DNA from: Trichlorobacter ammonificans
GTDB taxonomy: Bacteria > Desulfobacterota > Desulfuromonadia > Geobacterales > Pseudopelobacteraceae
NCBI RefSeq assembly: GCF_933509905.1
Contig: NZ_OW150024.1
Coordinates: 2,902,001 to 2,966,000 of the forward strand
Length of the DNA: 64,000 nt
Direction: 5' to 3'
In this document: one piece after another, positions 31,529 through 40,068 of the stretch
Layout: the number at the start of each line of letters is the position of its first letter
How positions within the stretch are numbered: position 1 is the stretch's first letter
Position numbers and translations under genes: made by a program
The notes under the pieces: generated by a model
The model's database searches: none
Seen by the model: only the letters and a program-made list of their open reading frames with translations
Told to the model about the DNA's origin: nothing

Positions 31529-33052
31529 CTAGTGTTGCTTTCCACCGCCGGCAACATCGTGACCACCGGCCGCATGGCAGTCGCTGCAGTTGACCGTATA
31601 AAGTTCATTGCCGATATCAACCGGATGCACAAACTCGCTGACTTTCTTACCGACCGGAATGTTTTCCTGCACCTGGTTCAGCACGTCGTGACACAACTTG
31701 CAATCCTTGGAAATGACCTTGCCTTCGGGCGACTTGTGCTTCCCGTCATGGCAGCGGAAACAACCCGGCGTGTAGAAATGGCCCAAGTGGTTCGGATAGG
31801 TGCTCCAGGACACTTTCATCTTCGGGAAATAGTTACGCTCGTAAATCGCTTTTATCTGCGTGATCGCCTGTTCAAGTGCCGCGGCCTTCTTGGTCGTCAC
31901 ATCCGGATAGTTTTTGGCGTAATACTCCCGGATGCCGCTTTCCAGTGCCTTTTTAGCCTCTTCTGCGGACTTGTAGGGTTTTTCCAGCAGGTCCACGGCT
32001 ACTTTCTTGATATACGGCAGACTGCGGTCGATGGTGCCTGAAACAAAGTGGCGGTCCATTTCTTCGCCGGGCGAGTAGTAGATATGGGTCGGCTTATTGT
32101 GGCAGTCGGTGCAGTCCATCACCCGCTTCTTAGCCTTGGCGATCTCTTCCTTGGACAGCGGCTTGCTGGGGTCCATGTACTCGGTAATCTTGCCGTCATC
32201 GCCTTTGACCGCCACGTAGGGGATGCTCAGGCGCTGCTTGTCGTCGGCAATGAAGGTCACCTCACGACCGATATGCCAGTGAATGCCCATGGCATTGGGG
32301 GTTTTGGGCGTACCGCCGATCTTGATCAGCATGTCGATCTCGCGGGGAGTATTCTCCTCGTTGGGGGCATAGTGGTAGAAAATCTTCTGGCGTCCGGCAT
32401 AGAACTTCTCGGGCCAGTGACAGTGCTCGCAGGTTCCCCGCGCAGGGCGCAGGTTTTCGATGGGGGTATGGATCGGTGTCGGCCAGGAGTGGGTCAACAC
32501 GGCCCAGACCTGCCGCAGGCCGGAAATTTTTGCCTTGACGTACCATTCGGCGCCAGGACCGACGTGGCATTCAACACACTTTACCCGGGAGTGGGGAGAA
32601 CTTTTCCAGGCGGTATGCTCGGGTTGCATGACCGTATGGCACAGTTCGCCGCAAAAGGTGGGAGATTCCGTAAACTCGAACCCTTTCAGCGAGGCAACGC
32701 CAACCACCAGGACAAAGACAACGGAACACAGGATAAAATAGATCGTCAGCTTGAGGGAATGAGGATCATTAAAATCGATGCGGGGCATCGGCGGCAATTC
32801 GACTTCCGGATGCGCGCGATACTTGTTTCTGGTGATCCAGGCACCGAAGGGGACCAGCAGCAAGCCCAGAATCAGCAGCCCCGGAAAGGCAAAGTAGACG
32901 AACATCCCCAAATAGGGATTTTCCAGGCCTGTAAAAGTTTCCAGTGCCACGAAAACAACGATGATGACCGTTGCCACCAGGGCCATCAGGAACCCGGCCA
33001 AGCTGTACAGGTTCATCAGGTACTGGTAAATTCTCGGTTTTTTCTGATCCAT
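31529..33052 (-). CDS. imcH: ImcH-like inner-membrane heptaheme cytochrome c (NapC/NirT type)
   Basis: 507 residues. Three hydrophobic segments near the N-terminus (about 15-45, 55-85, 105-130) anchor it in the inner membrane; the rest faces the periplasm. Six CXXCH motifs (CVECH, CEHCH, CTDCH, CFRCH, CKLCH, CSDCH) plus one CX3CH (CGELCH) give up to seven hemes. Geobacter ImcH, a quinol oxidase needed for high-potential metal or electrode reduction, has this design. The ATG at 33052 follows GAGGAGGGG. It has its own promoter behind the CbcL-like gene. The ImcH identity is by architecture. Confidence 0.82.
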   Translation of the reverse strand: MDQKKPRIYQYLMNLYSLAGFLMALVATVIIVVFVALETFTGLENPYLGMFVYFAFPGLLILGLLLVPFGAWITRNKYRAHPEVELPPMPRIDFNDPHSLKLTIYFILCSVVFVLVVGVASLKGFEFTESPTFCGELCHTVMQPEHTAWKSSPHSRVKCVECHVGPGAEWYVKAKISGLRQVWAVLTHSWPTPIHTPIENLRPARGTCEHCHWPEKFYAGRQKIFYHYAPNEENTPREIDMLIKIGGTPKTPNAMGIHWHIGREVTFIADDKQRLSIPYVAVKGDDGKITEYMDPSKPLSKEEIAKAKKRVMDCTDCHNKPTHIYYSPGEEMDRHFVSGTIDRSLPYIKKVAVDLLEKPYKSAEEAKKALESGIREYYAKNYPDVTTKKAAALEQAITQIKAIYERNYFPKMKVSWSTYPNHLGHFYTPGCFRCHDGKHKSPEGKVISKDCKLCHDVLNQVQENIPVGKKVSEFVHPVDIGNELYTVNCSDCHAAGGHDVAGGGKQH

Positions 33053-33101
33053 GTTCCCCTCCTCTATGTCAGCGATTGAGTAAAGAATCGGCAAAGTAGT
33101 G

Positions 33102-33130
33102 TATCTAAACCGCCGTCAAGGCATTGTCAA
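33102..33130 (-). promoter_or_regulatory. Candidate sigma-70 promoter of the imcH-like gene
   Basis: Minus-strand TTGACA (33125-33130) and TAGATA (33102-33107), 17 bases apart, 50 bases before the ATG. The -35 is perfect, the -10 weak. Confidence 0.5.
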
Positions 33131-33295
33131 ACAAAAAATGTTTCGAATGCACTGTTTGCGCTGGAAAACGGGCCGCTGACCAGCTCCACTGAAAAGCCGT
33201 ATCCAGGCGAACCGCAGACCACAAGGAAACCAACCAGCGCTTTGCCCGTACAGGTCTCACGACCACCGCCGGCACATGGATTCCATGCCAAACGG

Positions 33296-33331
33296 CAAGC
33301 GGCCGCACCCGGTACCGGGTGCGGCCGCTTG
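33296..33331. terminator. Perfect 36-bp palindrome between the two cytochrome genes
   Basis: Bases 33296-33331 form an uninterrupted palindrome centred on GGTACC with GC-rich arms (AAGCGGCCGCACCCGGT). It lies 25 bases past the stop of the small membrane protein. It may end the cbcL transcript, though there is no strong T-run; a protein-binding site is the alternative. The rest of 33131-33295 shows no gene. Confidence 0.65.
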
Positions 33332-33356
33332 GAGCTTCGACGGACAGGGTGTCGCC

Positions 33357-33515
33357 TTAGTGGCCGCTACCCCCTATGAAGGCCATGATCATCAGCACCA
33401 GCAGGCCAATGCCGATAAAGACCGCAACAAAACCAAAGCCTTTGAAAAGGAAGTCATTAGATCGCGCTGCTGGGTTTAGTGCAGGCGTATTGTTCCGTGG
33501 TCCCTTCCGCTTCAT
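33357..33515 (-). CDS. Small single-span membrane protein overlapping the cbcL 3' end
   Basis: 52 residues, MKRKGPRNNTPALNPAARSN then a hydrophobic helix (FLFKGFGFVAVFIGIG, LLVLMIMAFIG) ending GGSGH. The ATG at 33515 lies inside the cytochrome gene in another frame, behind GGAAG, so 46 coding bases before its stop overlap (about 15 codons). Basic N-terminus suggests N-in topology. It could be a small subunit of the cytochrome complex. It is short, but the hydrophobic helix continues well past the upstream stop codon, which argues for real coding. Confidence 0.6.
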   Translation of the reverse strand: MKRKGPRNNTPALNPAARSNDFLFKGFGFVAVFIGIGLLVLMIMAFIGGSGH

Positions 33516-35214
33516 AGCGCTTCCACTGGTCGCCCCGCTCCTCGATCATTTCTTCCTTGGAAATCTGGCCATTGAACACCACGAAATCCATCGGGAACTT
33601 TTCCGGGCGGCCATGGGTGTTGAAGAAATGCACCGTGAAAATGAAGCCGGTCGCCAGCAGGGCCTCGTCGGAGTGGATGATGGTTGCCACGTTGAAGGCC
33701 CAGCCGGGGAGGAACATGCCGAAGAACTCAGGGAACCAGAGCATCAGACCGGAACCGCCGATGGCGAACATACCCCAGAAGACCGCGAGGAAGTCAAACT
33801 TTTCCCAGTAGGTCCAGCGATCAAAGGTTGGCTTCGGTCCCCTGAAGAAAAACCACTTGACCATGGCGGTCACATCGCGGACATCCCGCAGGTTGGGACA
33901 GAGCGAGTCGGGCCCGAAGAGCCGCTGGATAAAATTGCCCTTGATATCCTTACGGATGAAGAGGAAGTGGAAGCTCATCACCAAGGCGGCGCCAAAGTAC
34001 ACAAAGGTAATCACGGCGCAGATGCGGTGAATCAGGCCGGCATTGGCGGTGCCGCCCAGAATTTTCATCATGGCAATGGCCCAGGCCTGATCGCTGAACT
34101 TCAGCGGAATGCCGGTAATGGACAGACCGAGGAAGCTGGTAATGACCAGGATATGCAGGAAGATATGGATCGGCCGGAAGCGACGATAGGGCTTATGGGC
34201 ATCGCTGATGACATGGTGGTGCTCGCCGGCGACCAGCTTGGCTTGCCGCTCCCGATTTTCAATAAAGCCGCGGAACATCCAGAGCAGTGAATGAATCCAG
34301 AACACAATAAAGGTACCGAGCAGCAGGCCGGTCATACCGATGAAGGTATAGTAGAGGATCGGATATTTTTCCCGGTTACTGTGCTCTCCGTGGGAGTAAA
34401 ATTTGGTGAAGAGCGGCGTTGCCTTGGCGTGGCAGTTGGCACAGGTCTGCACCAGGTTGTTGGGGTGCACGCTCGACTGCGGATCGGTATGGGGCAGCAC
34501 GGCGTGGGCGGTATGACAGTCCGAGCAGCCGGCGACTTTTTCCGGAAAACCGAGCCGGTAGTTCTTGCCGTGATAACTATCGAGATAGGTTTTGGTGGCA
34601 ACATTGAACACCTTGTTGCGGGCCATCATCTTCTCGTCGCTGTGGCACTTCATGCAGACCTTGGTATGGAATTCCCGCTCGGCATGGGAGCCCTTGGGGC
34701 CGAGGGCGGAGATGGCGTGGAGATTGTGACAGTCATTACAAGCGGCTGAATCCGGGTTACCCTTGGCAACGCCTTTGCCGTGTACCGACAGCTGGAACTC
34801 TTTCCCCTTGTCGTGGCATTGGCTGCATTTTTCCACCACCTTGCGTTTGTCATTTTTCCAGTAGGTGTGGGTATGGATATCGGTATGGCAGTTGGCGCAG
34901 GTCACATCCTTGGCGGCATGGACGCTGGCAAAATGCTCGGAGTTCACCTTCTTGTGACAGCGTTCGCAGGAGACCTTTTGCGTCTTGACCGTCTTGGTCA
35001 TATGCTTGACCAGGTCGGTAATGTCCGTATGGCAGCTGGTACAGGCATTCTTGCCATGCACCGAATCGGCAAAGGCTTTTACGGAGATTTTGGTGCTGTG
35101 GCAGCCGAGACAGGTGGCCGGGTCTATGGCCATTCCCTGCTCGGCGTAGACCGTTACAGACTGAACCAGCATCAGCAACAGGAAGGGAAGCACACAGCCG
35201 ACGACTCTCCTCAT
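33457..35214 (-). CDS. cbcL: CbcL-like fused nonaheme cytochrome c / cytochrome b membrane protein
   Basis: 585 residues. A signal peptide (1-24) precedes a periplasmic region with nine CXXCH motifs (CLGCH, CTSCH, CERCH, CANCH, CSQCH, CNDCH, CMKCH, CSDCH, CANCH; about 35-265). The C-terminal half has five or six membrane helices with conserved His (WIHSLLWMF, HIFLHILVITSFLGLS, GLIHRICAV, HSDEALLATGFIFTVHFF), like HydC/FdnI diheme cytochrome b. Geobacter CbcL has this fusion and oxidises menaquinol for low-potential acceptors. The gene lies directly upstream of the imcH-like gene. No regulatory RNA was recognised upstream. Confidence 0.85.
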   Translation of the reverse strand: MRRVVGCVLPFLLLMLVQSVTVYAEQGMAIDPATCLGCHSTKISVKAFADSVHGKNACTSCHTDITDLVKHMTKTVKTQKVSCERCHKKVNSEHFASVHAAKDVTCANCHTDIHTHTYWKNDKRKVVEKCSQCHDKGKEFQLSVHGKGVAKGNPDSAACNDCHNLHAISALGPKGSHAEREFHTKVCMKCHSDEKMMARNKVFNVATKTYLDSYHGKNYRLGFPEKVAGCSDCHTAHAVLPHTDPQSSVHPNNLVQTCANCHAKATPLFTKFYSHGEHSNREKYPILYYTFIGMTGLLLGTFIVFWIHSLLWMFRGFIENRERQAKLVAGEHHHVISDAHKPYRRFRPIHIFLHILVITSFLGLSITGIPLKFSDQAWAIAMMKILGGTANAGLIHRICAVITFVYFGAALVMSFHFLFIRKDIKGNFIQRLFGPDSLCPNLRDVRDVTAMVKWFFFRGPKPTFDRWTYWEKFDFLAVFWGMFAIGGSGLMLWFPEFFGMFLPGWAFNVATIIHSDEALLATGFIFTVHFFNTHGRPEKFPMDFVVFNGQISKEEMIEERGDQWKRYEAEGTTEQYACTKPSSAI

Positions 35215-35437
35215 GGGGCAACCTCCGCATAAAATAAGTTGGTACCACTAAAAACTCTGTATACGCTAACACACAATTTGCAACGTGCAACCGTACAATA
35301 CACTTTTTTTCATACGACTAAAATTCATTACCCGGAAGCTCACAGCCGGGGGCGCTTGACTTCACCCCCCCCATTTGCTAGCCTGAACTACCTTTATTTT
35401 CTTACGTATCAGTGTAAATATGGCACCAGGAGCACTC

Positions 35438-36499
35438 ATGACACAGAAACTGTTCATCCCGGGTCCCATCAACATTGCGCCGGAAATATTTACCGCAATG
35501 TCGCAGCCAATGATCGGTCATCGGATGAAGGAATACGCCGAACTGCACGGCCGCGTCACCACCGGTCTTAAGCGCCTGCTCAGCACGGAAGATCGGGTGT
35601 TTTTGGCCACCTCCAGCGCTTTCGGGGTCATGGAGGGCGCGGTGCGCAACTTGGTCAAAGGGCGGTGTGCCAACTTCTGCAACGGCGCCTTTTCCGACAA
35701 ATGGCATGATGTTACCCGCCGCTGCGGCAAGGATGCCGATGCCATCAGCGTTCCCTGGGGACAGCCGATAACCCCCGAACTGGTGGAGCGAACGCTTGCA
35801 ACCGGCAAGTACGACAGCATGACCATGATCCACAACGAGACATCTACCGGCGTCATGTCCCCGTTGGCCGAGATTGCCGATATCATGCGCAGGTATCCCG
35901 ACGTCGTCTTCATTGTCGACACGGTATCCTCGGTCAGTGCCCTACCGATACCGGTACAGGCACTGGGGATCGACTGCTGTATTTTCGGCGTCCAGAAGGC
36001 GTTGGCTTTGCCTCCCGGGCTGGCGGTCTTCACCGCCACCGAGAAGGCGCTGAAGCGGGCCGCTTCCGTTGAAAACCGGGGCTATTATTTTGATTTCATG
36101 GAGTTTTCCAGCAACGACGACAAGAACAATACGCCGTCAACCCCCTGTATTTCATTAATCTATGGATTGGATTGCCAGTTGCAGCGTATTTTCAGCGAAG
36201 GACTTGAGGCGCGCTGGGACCGCCACCGACTGATGGCGGAACAGACGCGCAGCTTTGTCCGCGAGCGAGGATTCCAACTTTTTGCTCCGGAAGGATATCG
36301 CTCGCTGACTCTGACCTGCGTGGAGAACAGCCGCGGCATCGACCTGGCGGGCTTGAAAAAGCGGCTCGGCGAGCGTGGATATGCCTTCGACGACGGCTAC
36401 GGCAAGATCAAAGGACAGACCTTCAGAATTGCCCACATGGGAGACCTGCAGCCTGCTGAGCTGGAAGAATTCCTGGCGGTTGTTGATGAGGAACTGTAG
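35438..36499 (+). CDS. PLP aminotransferase of the alanine/serine-glyoxylate family
   Basis: 353 residues, class V fold. The start MTQKLFIPGPINIAPEI is the family signature (PGP), followed by MIGHRMKEY, SSAFGVMEGAVRN, HNETSTGV, the Asp of FIVDTVSSVSAL and the PLP lysine in GVQKALALPPGL. Substrates in this family include alanine, serine, glyoxylate and phosphonates; the sequence does not decide. AGGAGC precedes the ATG. A TTGACT/TAGCCT pair at about 35358 may be its promoter. The rubredoxin gene converges on it. Confidence 0.88.
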   Translation: MTQKLFIPGPINIAPEIFTAMSQPMIGHRMKEYAELHGRVTTGLKRLLSTEDRVFLATSSAFGVMEGAVRNLVKGRCANFCNGAFSDKWHDVTRRCGKDADAISVPWGQPITPELVERTLATGKYDSMTMIHNETSTGVMSPLAEIADIMRRYPDVVFIVDTVSSVSALPIPVQALGIDCCIFGVQKALALPPGLAVFTATEKALKRAASVENRGYYFDFMEFSSNDDKNNTPSTPCISLIYGLDCQLQRIFSEGLEARWDRHRLMAEQTRSFVRERGFQLFAPEGYRSLTLTCVENSRGIDLAGLKKRLGERGYAFDDGYGKIKGQTFRIAHMGDLQPAELEEFLAVVDEEL

Positions 36500-36520
36500 G
36501 GGCGGCCGTTCGGCCGCCCC
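36499..36520. terminator. Terminator between aminotransferase and rubredoxin
   Basis: GGGGCGGCCG/CGGCCGCCCC hairpin with a 2-base gap, overlapping the last base of the aminotransferase stop codon; convergent genes on both sides. Confidence 0.65.
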
Positions 36521-36532
36521 GGCGGGGACATC

Positions 36533-36691
36533 CTACGCTTCCTCGAAAGCGTCCTTGCCGGCACCGCACAACGGGCAACACCAGTCGGCGGGAATATCTT
36601 CAAAGGCGGTACCCGGCGCAATGCCGTGGTCCGGATCGCCGGCAGCGGGATCGTACTCGTACTGACAGATGGTGCAGACATACTTTTGCAT
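36533..36691 (-). CDS. Rubredoxin
   Basis: 52-residue iron-sulfur electron carrier. The four iron-binding cysteines are in [12 protein letters not shown] and [10 protein letters not shown], with the usual [19 protein letters not shown] in between, so the Fe(Cys)4 site is intact. Rubredoxins serve in oxygen and peroxide defence and other redox transfers. It starts 24 bases after the ferredoxin gene ends, so the two small redox carriers probably form one transcript. The specific partners are unknown. Confidence 0.95.
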   Translation of the reverse strand: MQKYVCTICQYEYDPAAGDPDHGIAPGTAFEDIPADWCCPLCGAGKDAFEEA

Positions 36692-36715
36692 GAAATTCTC
36701 TCCTTGGATAAAGTT

Positions 36716-36907
36716 TCAGGAAGCCCAGCTGATCGCCTGAACCGGACAACCGTCAATGGCTGACTGGATTTCCGCTTCAGTGGCCCCCTCAGGGTCGTAA
36801 CATTCAGACTTGCCAGCACTGTTGAAGTGAAATACACCGGGACAGACACTGACGCACAGTCCGCAACTGATGCAGACATCCGGATCGACAAACGGTTTTT
36901 TTACCAT
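36716..36907 (-). CDS. Ferredoxin, single [4Fe-4S]
   Basis: 63 residues. One cluster motif, CISCGLCVSVCP, with the distal CPVQAI near the C-terminus, binds one [4Fe-4S] cluster; the acidic middle is typical of bacterial monocluster ferredoxins. GGAGGTGTCC precedes the ATG at 36907. It is upstream of rubredoxin on the same strand and divergent from the metallo-hydrolase gene, 74 bases away. Confidence 0.92.
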   Translation of the reverse strand: MVKKPFVDPDVCISCGLCVSVCPGVFHFNSAGKSECYDPEGATEAEIQSAIDGCPVQAISWAS

Positions 36908-36981
36908 GGCGGGACACCTCCTCGTGAGCAAACCATATCATCAAACGCCGGTATCGGCAAGCGACTGCAAAGGAGTTCGCG

Positions 36982-37608
36982 ATGATCTTTGACGTTGTCG
37001 TGGTTGGGCCCCTCGGGGTCAACTGCATTATTCTGGGGTGCGAACAAACCGGCGAGGGGCTGGTTGTCGACCCGGGCGGTGACGTGGACAAAATTGTCGC
37101 CAGGCTCGCCGAGCACAAGCTCACGCCTGTCGGCATCATCAATACGCACGGCCACTTCGACCATACCGGCGGAAACGGTCGCTTGATGAACGCTACGGGA
37201 GCACCTCTCTGGATACATCGCGCCGATTCGCCCATGCTGTCCAGAGTTGCCCAGGTTTCGGCGATGTATGGTATACCGGGCGAAAATTCACCGGACGCGG
37301 ACCACTTCCTTGAGGACGGCTCGGAGTTAGCATTTGGTCTTCATCGACTCCGTGTTATCCATACGCCGGGTCACACGCCGGGAGGCTGTTGTCTGTACGT
37401 GGAGTCTGCGCAGACCCTGATCAGTGGAGACACCCTTTTTGCCGATGGTGTCGGCCGCACCGACCTGCCTGGCGGCTCCCACGAACAACTGGTGACTTCG
37501 ATCAGGACACGTCTGTTTACTCTGCCGGACCAGGTTAGAGTCTGGCCGGGTCACGGTCCCTCCACCACCATTGGCCATGAAAAGCACCATAACCCCTATC
37601 TGGACTGA
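36982..37608 (+). CDS. MBL-fold metallo-hydrolase (glyoxalase II-like)
   Basis: 208 residues. Metal ligands THGHFDHTGG (HxHxDH), HTPGHTPGG and SGDTLFADGVGRTD, with the final His in WPGHGPSTTIGHEK. This is the short YcbL-like class rather than full-length glyoxalase II. It may hydrolyse S-lactoylglutathione-like thioesters; in an organism probably lacking glutathione the substrate may be another thiol ester. The start follows AAAGGAG. coaBC begins 5 bases after its stop. Confidence 0.88.
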   Translation: MIFDVVVVGPLGVNCIILGCEQTGEGLVVDPGGDVDKIVARLAEHKLTPVGIINTHGHFDHTGGNGRLMNATGAPLWIHRADSPMLSRVAQVSAMYGIPGENSPDADHFLEDGSELAFGLHRLRVIHTPGHTPGGCCLYVESAQTLISGDTLFADGVGRTDLPGGSHEQLVTSIRTRLFTLPDQVRVWPGHGPSTTIGHEKHHNPYLD

Positions 37609-37612
37609 GCCC

Positions 37613-38815
37613 ATGAATCTCGACGGAAAAACTATCGTTCTGGGGGTAAGCGGGGGGATTGCCGTCTATAAAGCGGTGGAGCTGCTCCGCCTTTTCACCA
37701 AGGGCGGCGCGACGGTCCACGTCGTTATGACCCGCTCTGCCATGGAGTTCGTAACTCCCCTGACGTTTCAGACCCTTTCTGGCACCCCGGTGCATACCGA
37801 GCTTTTTGCGTTGTATCGCGAACAGGAGATCGGCCACATCTCTTTGGCGGACCGTGCCGACCTGCTGGTAATCGCGCCGGCAACGGCAAACATCATCGGC
37901 AAGATTGCCTCCGGGATTGCCGACGACCTCCTTACCACCACGGTCATGGCAACCAAGGCGCCGGTCCTGCTTGCTCCGGCGATGAATGTCAATATGTACA
38001 GCAATCCGATCTATCAGCAGAACGAGGCGCGACTCCGCGAGCTTGGCTACCGGTTTGTCGATGCGGAAACAGGCGATCTTGCCTGCGGCTGGTCGGGAAG
38101 TGGGCGCCTTGCCTCCCCGGCAACGATTGCCGAAGAAGCCTGCCGCCTTGTGACCCCGCCTGATCTTTCGGCTGAAACGATCCTGATTACTGCAGGTCCC
38201 ACCCGCGAGGAGCTTGATCCGGTCCGCTATCTTACCAACCACTCTTCGGGCAGGATGGGCTATGAACTGGCTCGCGCCGCAAGGAATCGCGGGGCGCGGG
38301 TAGTTTTGGTCAGCGGTCCGACCGATCTTCCCCCACCGGCTGGTGTTTCGCTTTTTCGGGTAACCACCGCCCAGCAAATGCGTGATACGGTTCTCGAACA
38401 GGTAGCTTCATGCAGCATCGTCATCAAAGCAGCCGCAGTTGCCGATTACCGGCCCATGCTTCGCAGTGGCGAAAAACTGAAAAAACACGAACACCGACTG
38501 ACGATTGAGCTGGAAAAAAATCCCGATATTCTGGCTGAACTGGGTGCACTGCAGAATCGTCCGTTTCTGGTTGGGTTCGCAGCGGAAACGACTGATCTGC
38601 GAACGCACGCCCTTGCGAAGCTGCAGGCAAAAAATCTGGATATGATTGTTGCCAACGATGTCAGCCAGGTAGGAGCAGGGTTCAATGTAGCCACCAACAT
38701 CGTTCGACTGATCAGACGTGACGGGCATGAGGAGCAGCTGGAGCTCATGTCCAAGGAACTGCTTGCACATATTATCTTGGATCGAATTCAGGAGAGCAGA
38801 CAGCGCGCTGTTTGA
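37613..38815 (+). CDS. coaBC: Phosphopantothenoylcysteine synthetase/decarboxylase
   Basis: Bifunctional CoA-pathway enzyme, 400 residues. The CoaC half shows VLGVSGGIAVYKAVELLR, PATANIIGKIASGIADDLL, PAMNVNMYSNPIYQQN and the active cysteine in DLACGWSGSGRL. The CoaB half shows ITAGPTREELDPVRYLTNHSSGRMGYELA and AAVADYRP with KKHEHRLTIELEKNPDIL. The ATG at 37613 is in the typical place before LDGKTIVLGVSGG. It is probably cotranscribed with the metallo-hydrolase and converges on the PlcC-like gene. Confidence 0.96.
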   Translation: MNLDGKTIVLGVSGGIAVYKAVELLRLFTKGGATVHVVMTRSAMEFVTPLTFQTLSGTPVHTELFALYREQEIGHISLADRADLLVIAPATANIIGKIASGIADDLLTTTVMATKAPVLLAPAMNVNMYSNPIYQQNEARLRELGYRFVDAETGDLACGWSGSGRLASPATIAEEACRLVTPPDLSAETILITAGPTREELDPVRYLTNHSSGRMGYELARAARNRGARVVLVSGPTDLPPPAGVSLFRVTTAQQMRDTVLEQVASCSIVIKAAAVADYRPMLRSGEKLKKHEHRLTIELEKNPDILAELGALQNRPFLVGFAAETTDLRTHALAKLQAKNLDMIVANDVSQVGAGFNVATNIVRLIRRDGHEEQLELMSKELLAHIILDRIQESRQRAV

Positions 38816-38823
38816 GGTGCGGG

Positions 38824-39738
38824 CTAACTGTTGCAACGGTGCTGCAGCTCCCTCAACAGCTCCGGCTGATGCAGCGCCTGACGGAAGAGAGGACGCAAGG
38901 ACTCAACCCGCTCGACTCCTTCCTCCCTGGACATCATTCCCATATGATAGCGTGCCCGCAGGGTACGGCGAATATCTTGCGATATGCTCAGGGCGTCCTC
39001 CCCGGTAGGATCAAGCAGGCGACAGGCCGCGTCAGGCCCGTGTGTCAGCAGATCCATGACCGCTCCCATGGTCACTTCAAAATATTCATTCCGTTCGGAA
39101 GTGACAAGACGATGACGCGAGCGGCCGGAAAGCCCGCGGATCAGTTTCTGCCAGCGCTTCAGTCGCGACAGCAGTAAAAGTGAGTTGAATATCCGGCGGC
39201 TGGTGCCAAAGGAAAAAATAGTCGGGGTGACTACCCGACGCAGTAACTCATCGTCCAGAGTACGGCCATTTTTGCAGATGCCCCGCGCCCGTTTCCAGAC
39301 TGCCGGATCAACCAGTGCTTCGAAACGCAGCTCCCAGTATGTATGGCGTAGCGCAACGGATGCGAACGACTGCACCGTTTTGAACGGCACGTAATAATTG
39401 TGCGCAACGACATCTGCCGCAAGGTGGCAGAGATAGCCGTATGCGCACGCCCGCTGCTGATCAGTTTCAGCCACCTGCAGCACCCGCTCGCCGACACCCC
39501 AGCGGTGGCAATTCAACAGATAGTGTGTAAACTTTTTGCCTACCGTGATATCCGCCGCCAGACATCCGTACAAAAAGTCATTAGGATGGCGCATAAGCAG
39601 CATAACCAAGGCAGGGGGCAGTTCTGCCGAACGGCTCAGCACTTCAAGGCCAAGCGCCAAATGCGTCCCCCCTCCCCAGGCCAGCACCTGGGCGGGAAAC
39701 GCAAGCACGACGAGTACACAGCACATGAGAATCAACAT
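38824..39738 (-). CDS. Exported zinc-dependent phospholipase C-like protein
   Basis: 304 residues. A signal peptide (about 1-20) ends just before WGGGTHLALG; in zinc-dependent phospholipase C the mature N-terminal Trp and nearby His bind zinc, so cleavage there would create the site. Further candidate ligands are in FLYGCLAADI, NCHRWGVGERV and CHLAADVVAHNYYVPF. The family includes many proteins of unknown substrate in deltaproteobacteria. It sits alone, convergent with coaBC and divergent from the FliG-like gene, 47 bases away. Confidence 0.82.
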   Translation of the reverse strand: MLILMCCVLVVLAFPAQVLAWGGGTHLALGLEVLSRSAELPPALVMLLMRHPNDFLYGCLAADITVGKKFTHYLLNCHRWGVGERVLQVAETDQQRACAYGYLCHLAADVVAHNYYVPFKTVQSFASVALRHTYWELRFEALVDPAVWKRARGICKNGRTLDDELLRRVVTPTIFSFGTSRRIFNSLLLLSRLKRWQKLIRGLSGRSRHRLVTSERNEYFEVTMGAVMDLLTHGPDAACRLLDPTGEDALSISQDIRRTLRARYHMGMMSREEGVERVESLRPLFRQALHQPELLRELQHRCNS

Positions 39739-39785
39739 GGTCTCAGAATACTGCAGAAGCCCTCAAATGCAAAGGTAAGGTTGCT

Positions 39786-40013
39786 ATGGACTATCGTACT
39801 GTTGCCAAAGCCCTGCTGCACGAGCATCCCCAAATCGTAGCTGTGGCCCTGAGCCGCTTGCCGTCTGAGCAGGCCGGAGAAATCCTCAAACTGCTTCCCT
39901 CGTTTGTCCAAGCCGACCTGCTGCAGCGCATCAGCCAGACCGAGGAGCTTCCACAGGAGATCGTTGAGGAAATTGATGCCATGCTGGCCGGTATCATACG
40001 GAACCATGGCTGA
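39786..40013 (+). CDS. FliG middle-domain-like mini protein
   Basis: 75 residues. The core LLHEHPQIVAVALSRLPSEQ, then AGEILKLLP, resembles the FliG middle domain (EHPQxIAxxLxxLxxxxAAxIL) and, more distantly, MgtE N-domains. Full FliG is about 330 residues, so this is a stand-alone piece, not a motor switch protein. The ATG follows AAGG. No fliG or other motor gene is nearby. Function unknown; it might bind FliG partners. Confidence 0.7.
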   Translation: MDYRTVAKALLHEHPQIVAVALSRLPSEQAGEILKLLPSFVQADLLQRISQTEELPQEIVEEIDAMLAGIIRNHG

Positions 40014-40028
40014 GTAGCGGCAAAAAAA

Positions 40029-40058
40029 ATCCGGCACTCTTAGTAAAGAGTGCCGGAT
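40029..40058. terminator. Terminator of the tRNA operon and the FliG-like gene
   Basis: Perfect 13-base stem ATCCGGCACTCTT (40029-40041) with 40046-40058 and a 4-base loop. T-runs lie on both sides (ATTTTTTTTG on minus, TAGTTTT on plus). Confidence 0.9.
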
Positions 40059-40068
40059 TAGTTTTAAT

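Noticed and set aside
33053-33295. c-di-GMP (GEMM) riboswitch upstream of the imcH-like gene
   Set aside because: Looked for because Geobacter uses GEMM switches near cytochromes; the conserved GEMM core could not be found.
33105-33308. Small minus-strand frame between the cytochrome genes
   Set aside because: No ribosome-binding site, crosses the palindrome and promoter, and shows no protein-like pattern.
35215-35437. Riboswitch or clear promoter for the cbcL-like gene
   Set aside because: AT-rich with some -35-like and -10-like pieces but no pair at acceptable spacing.
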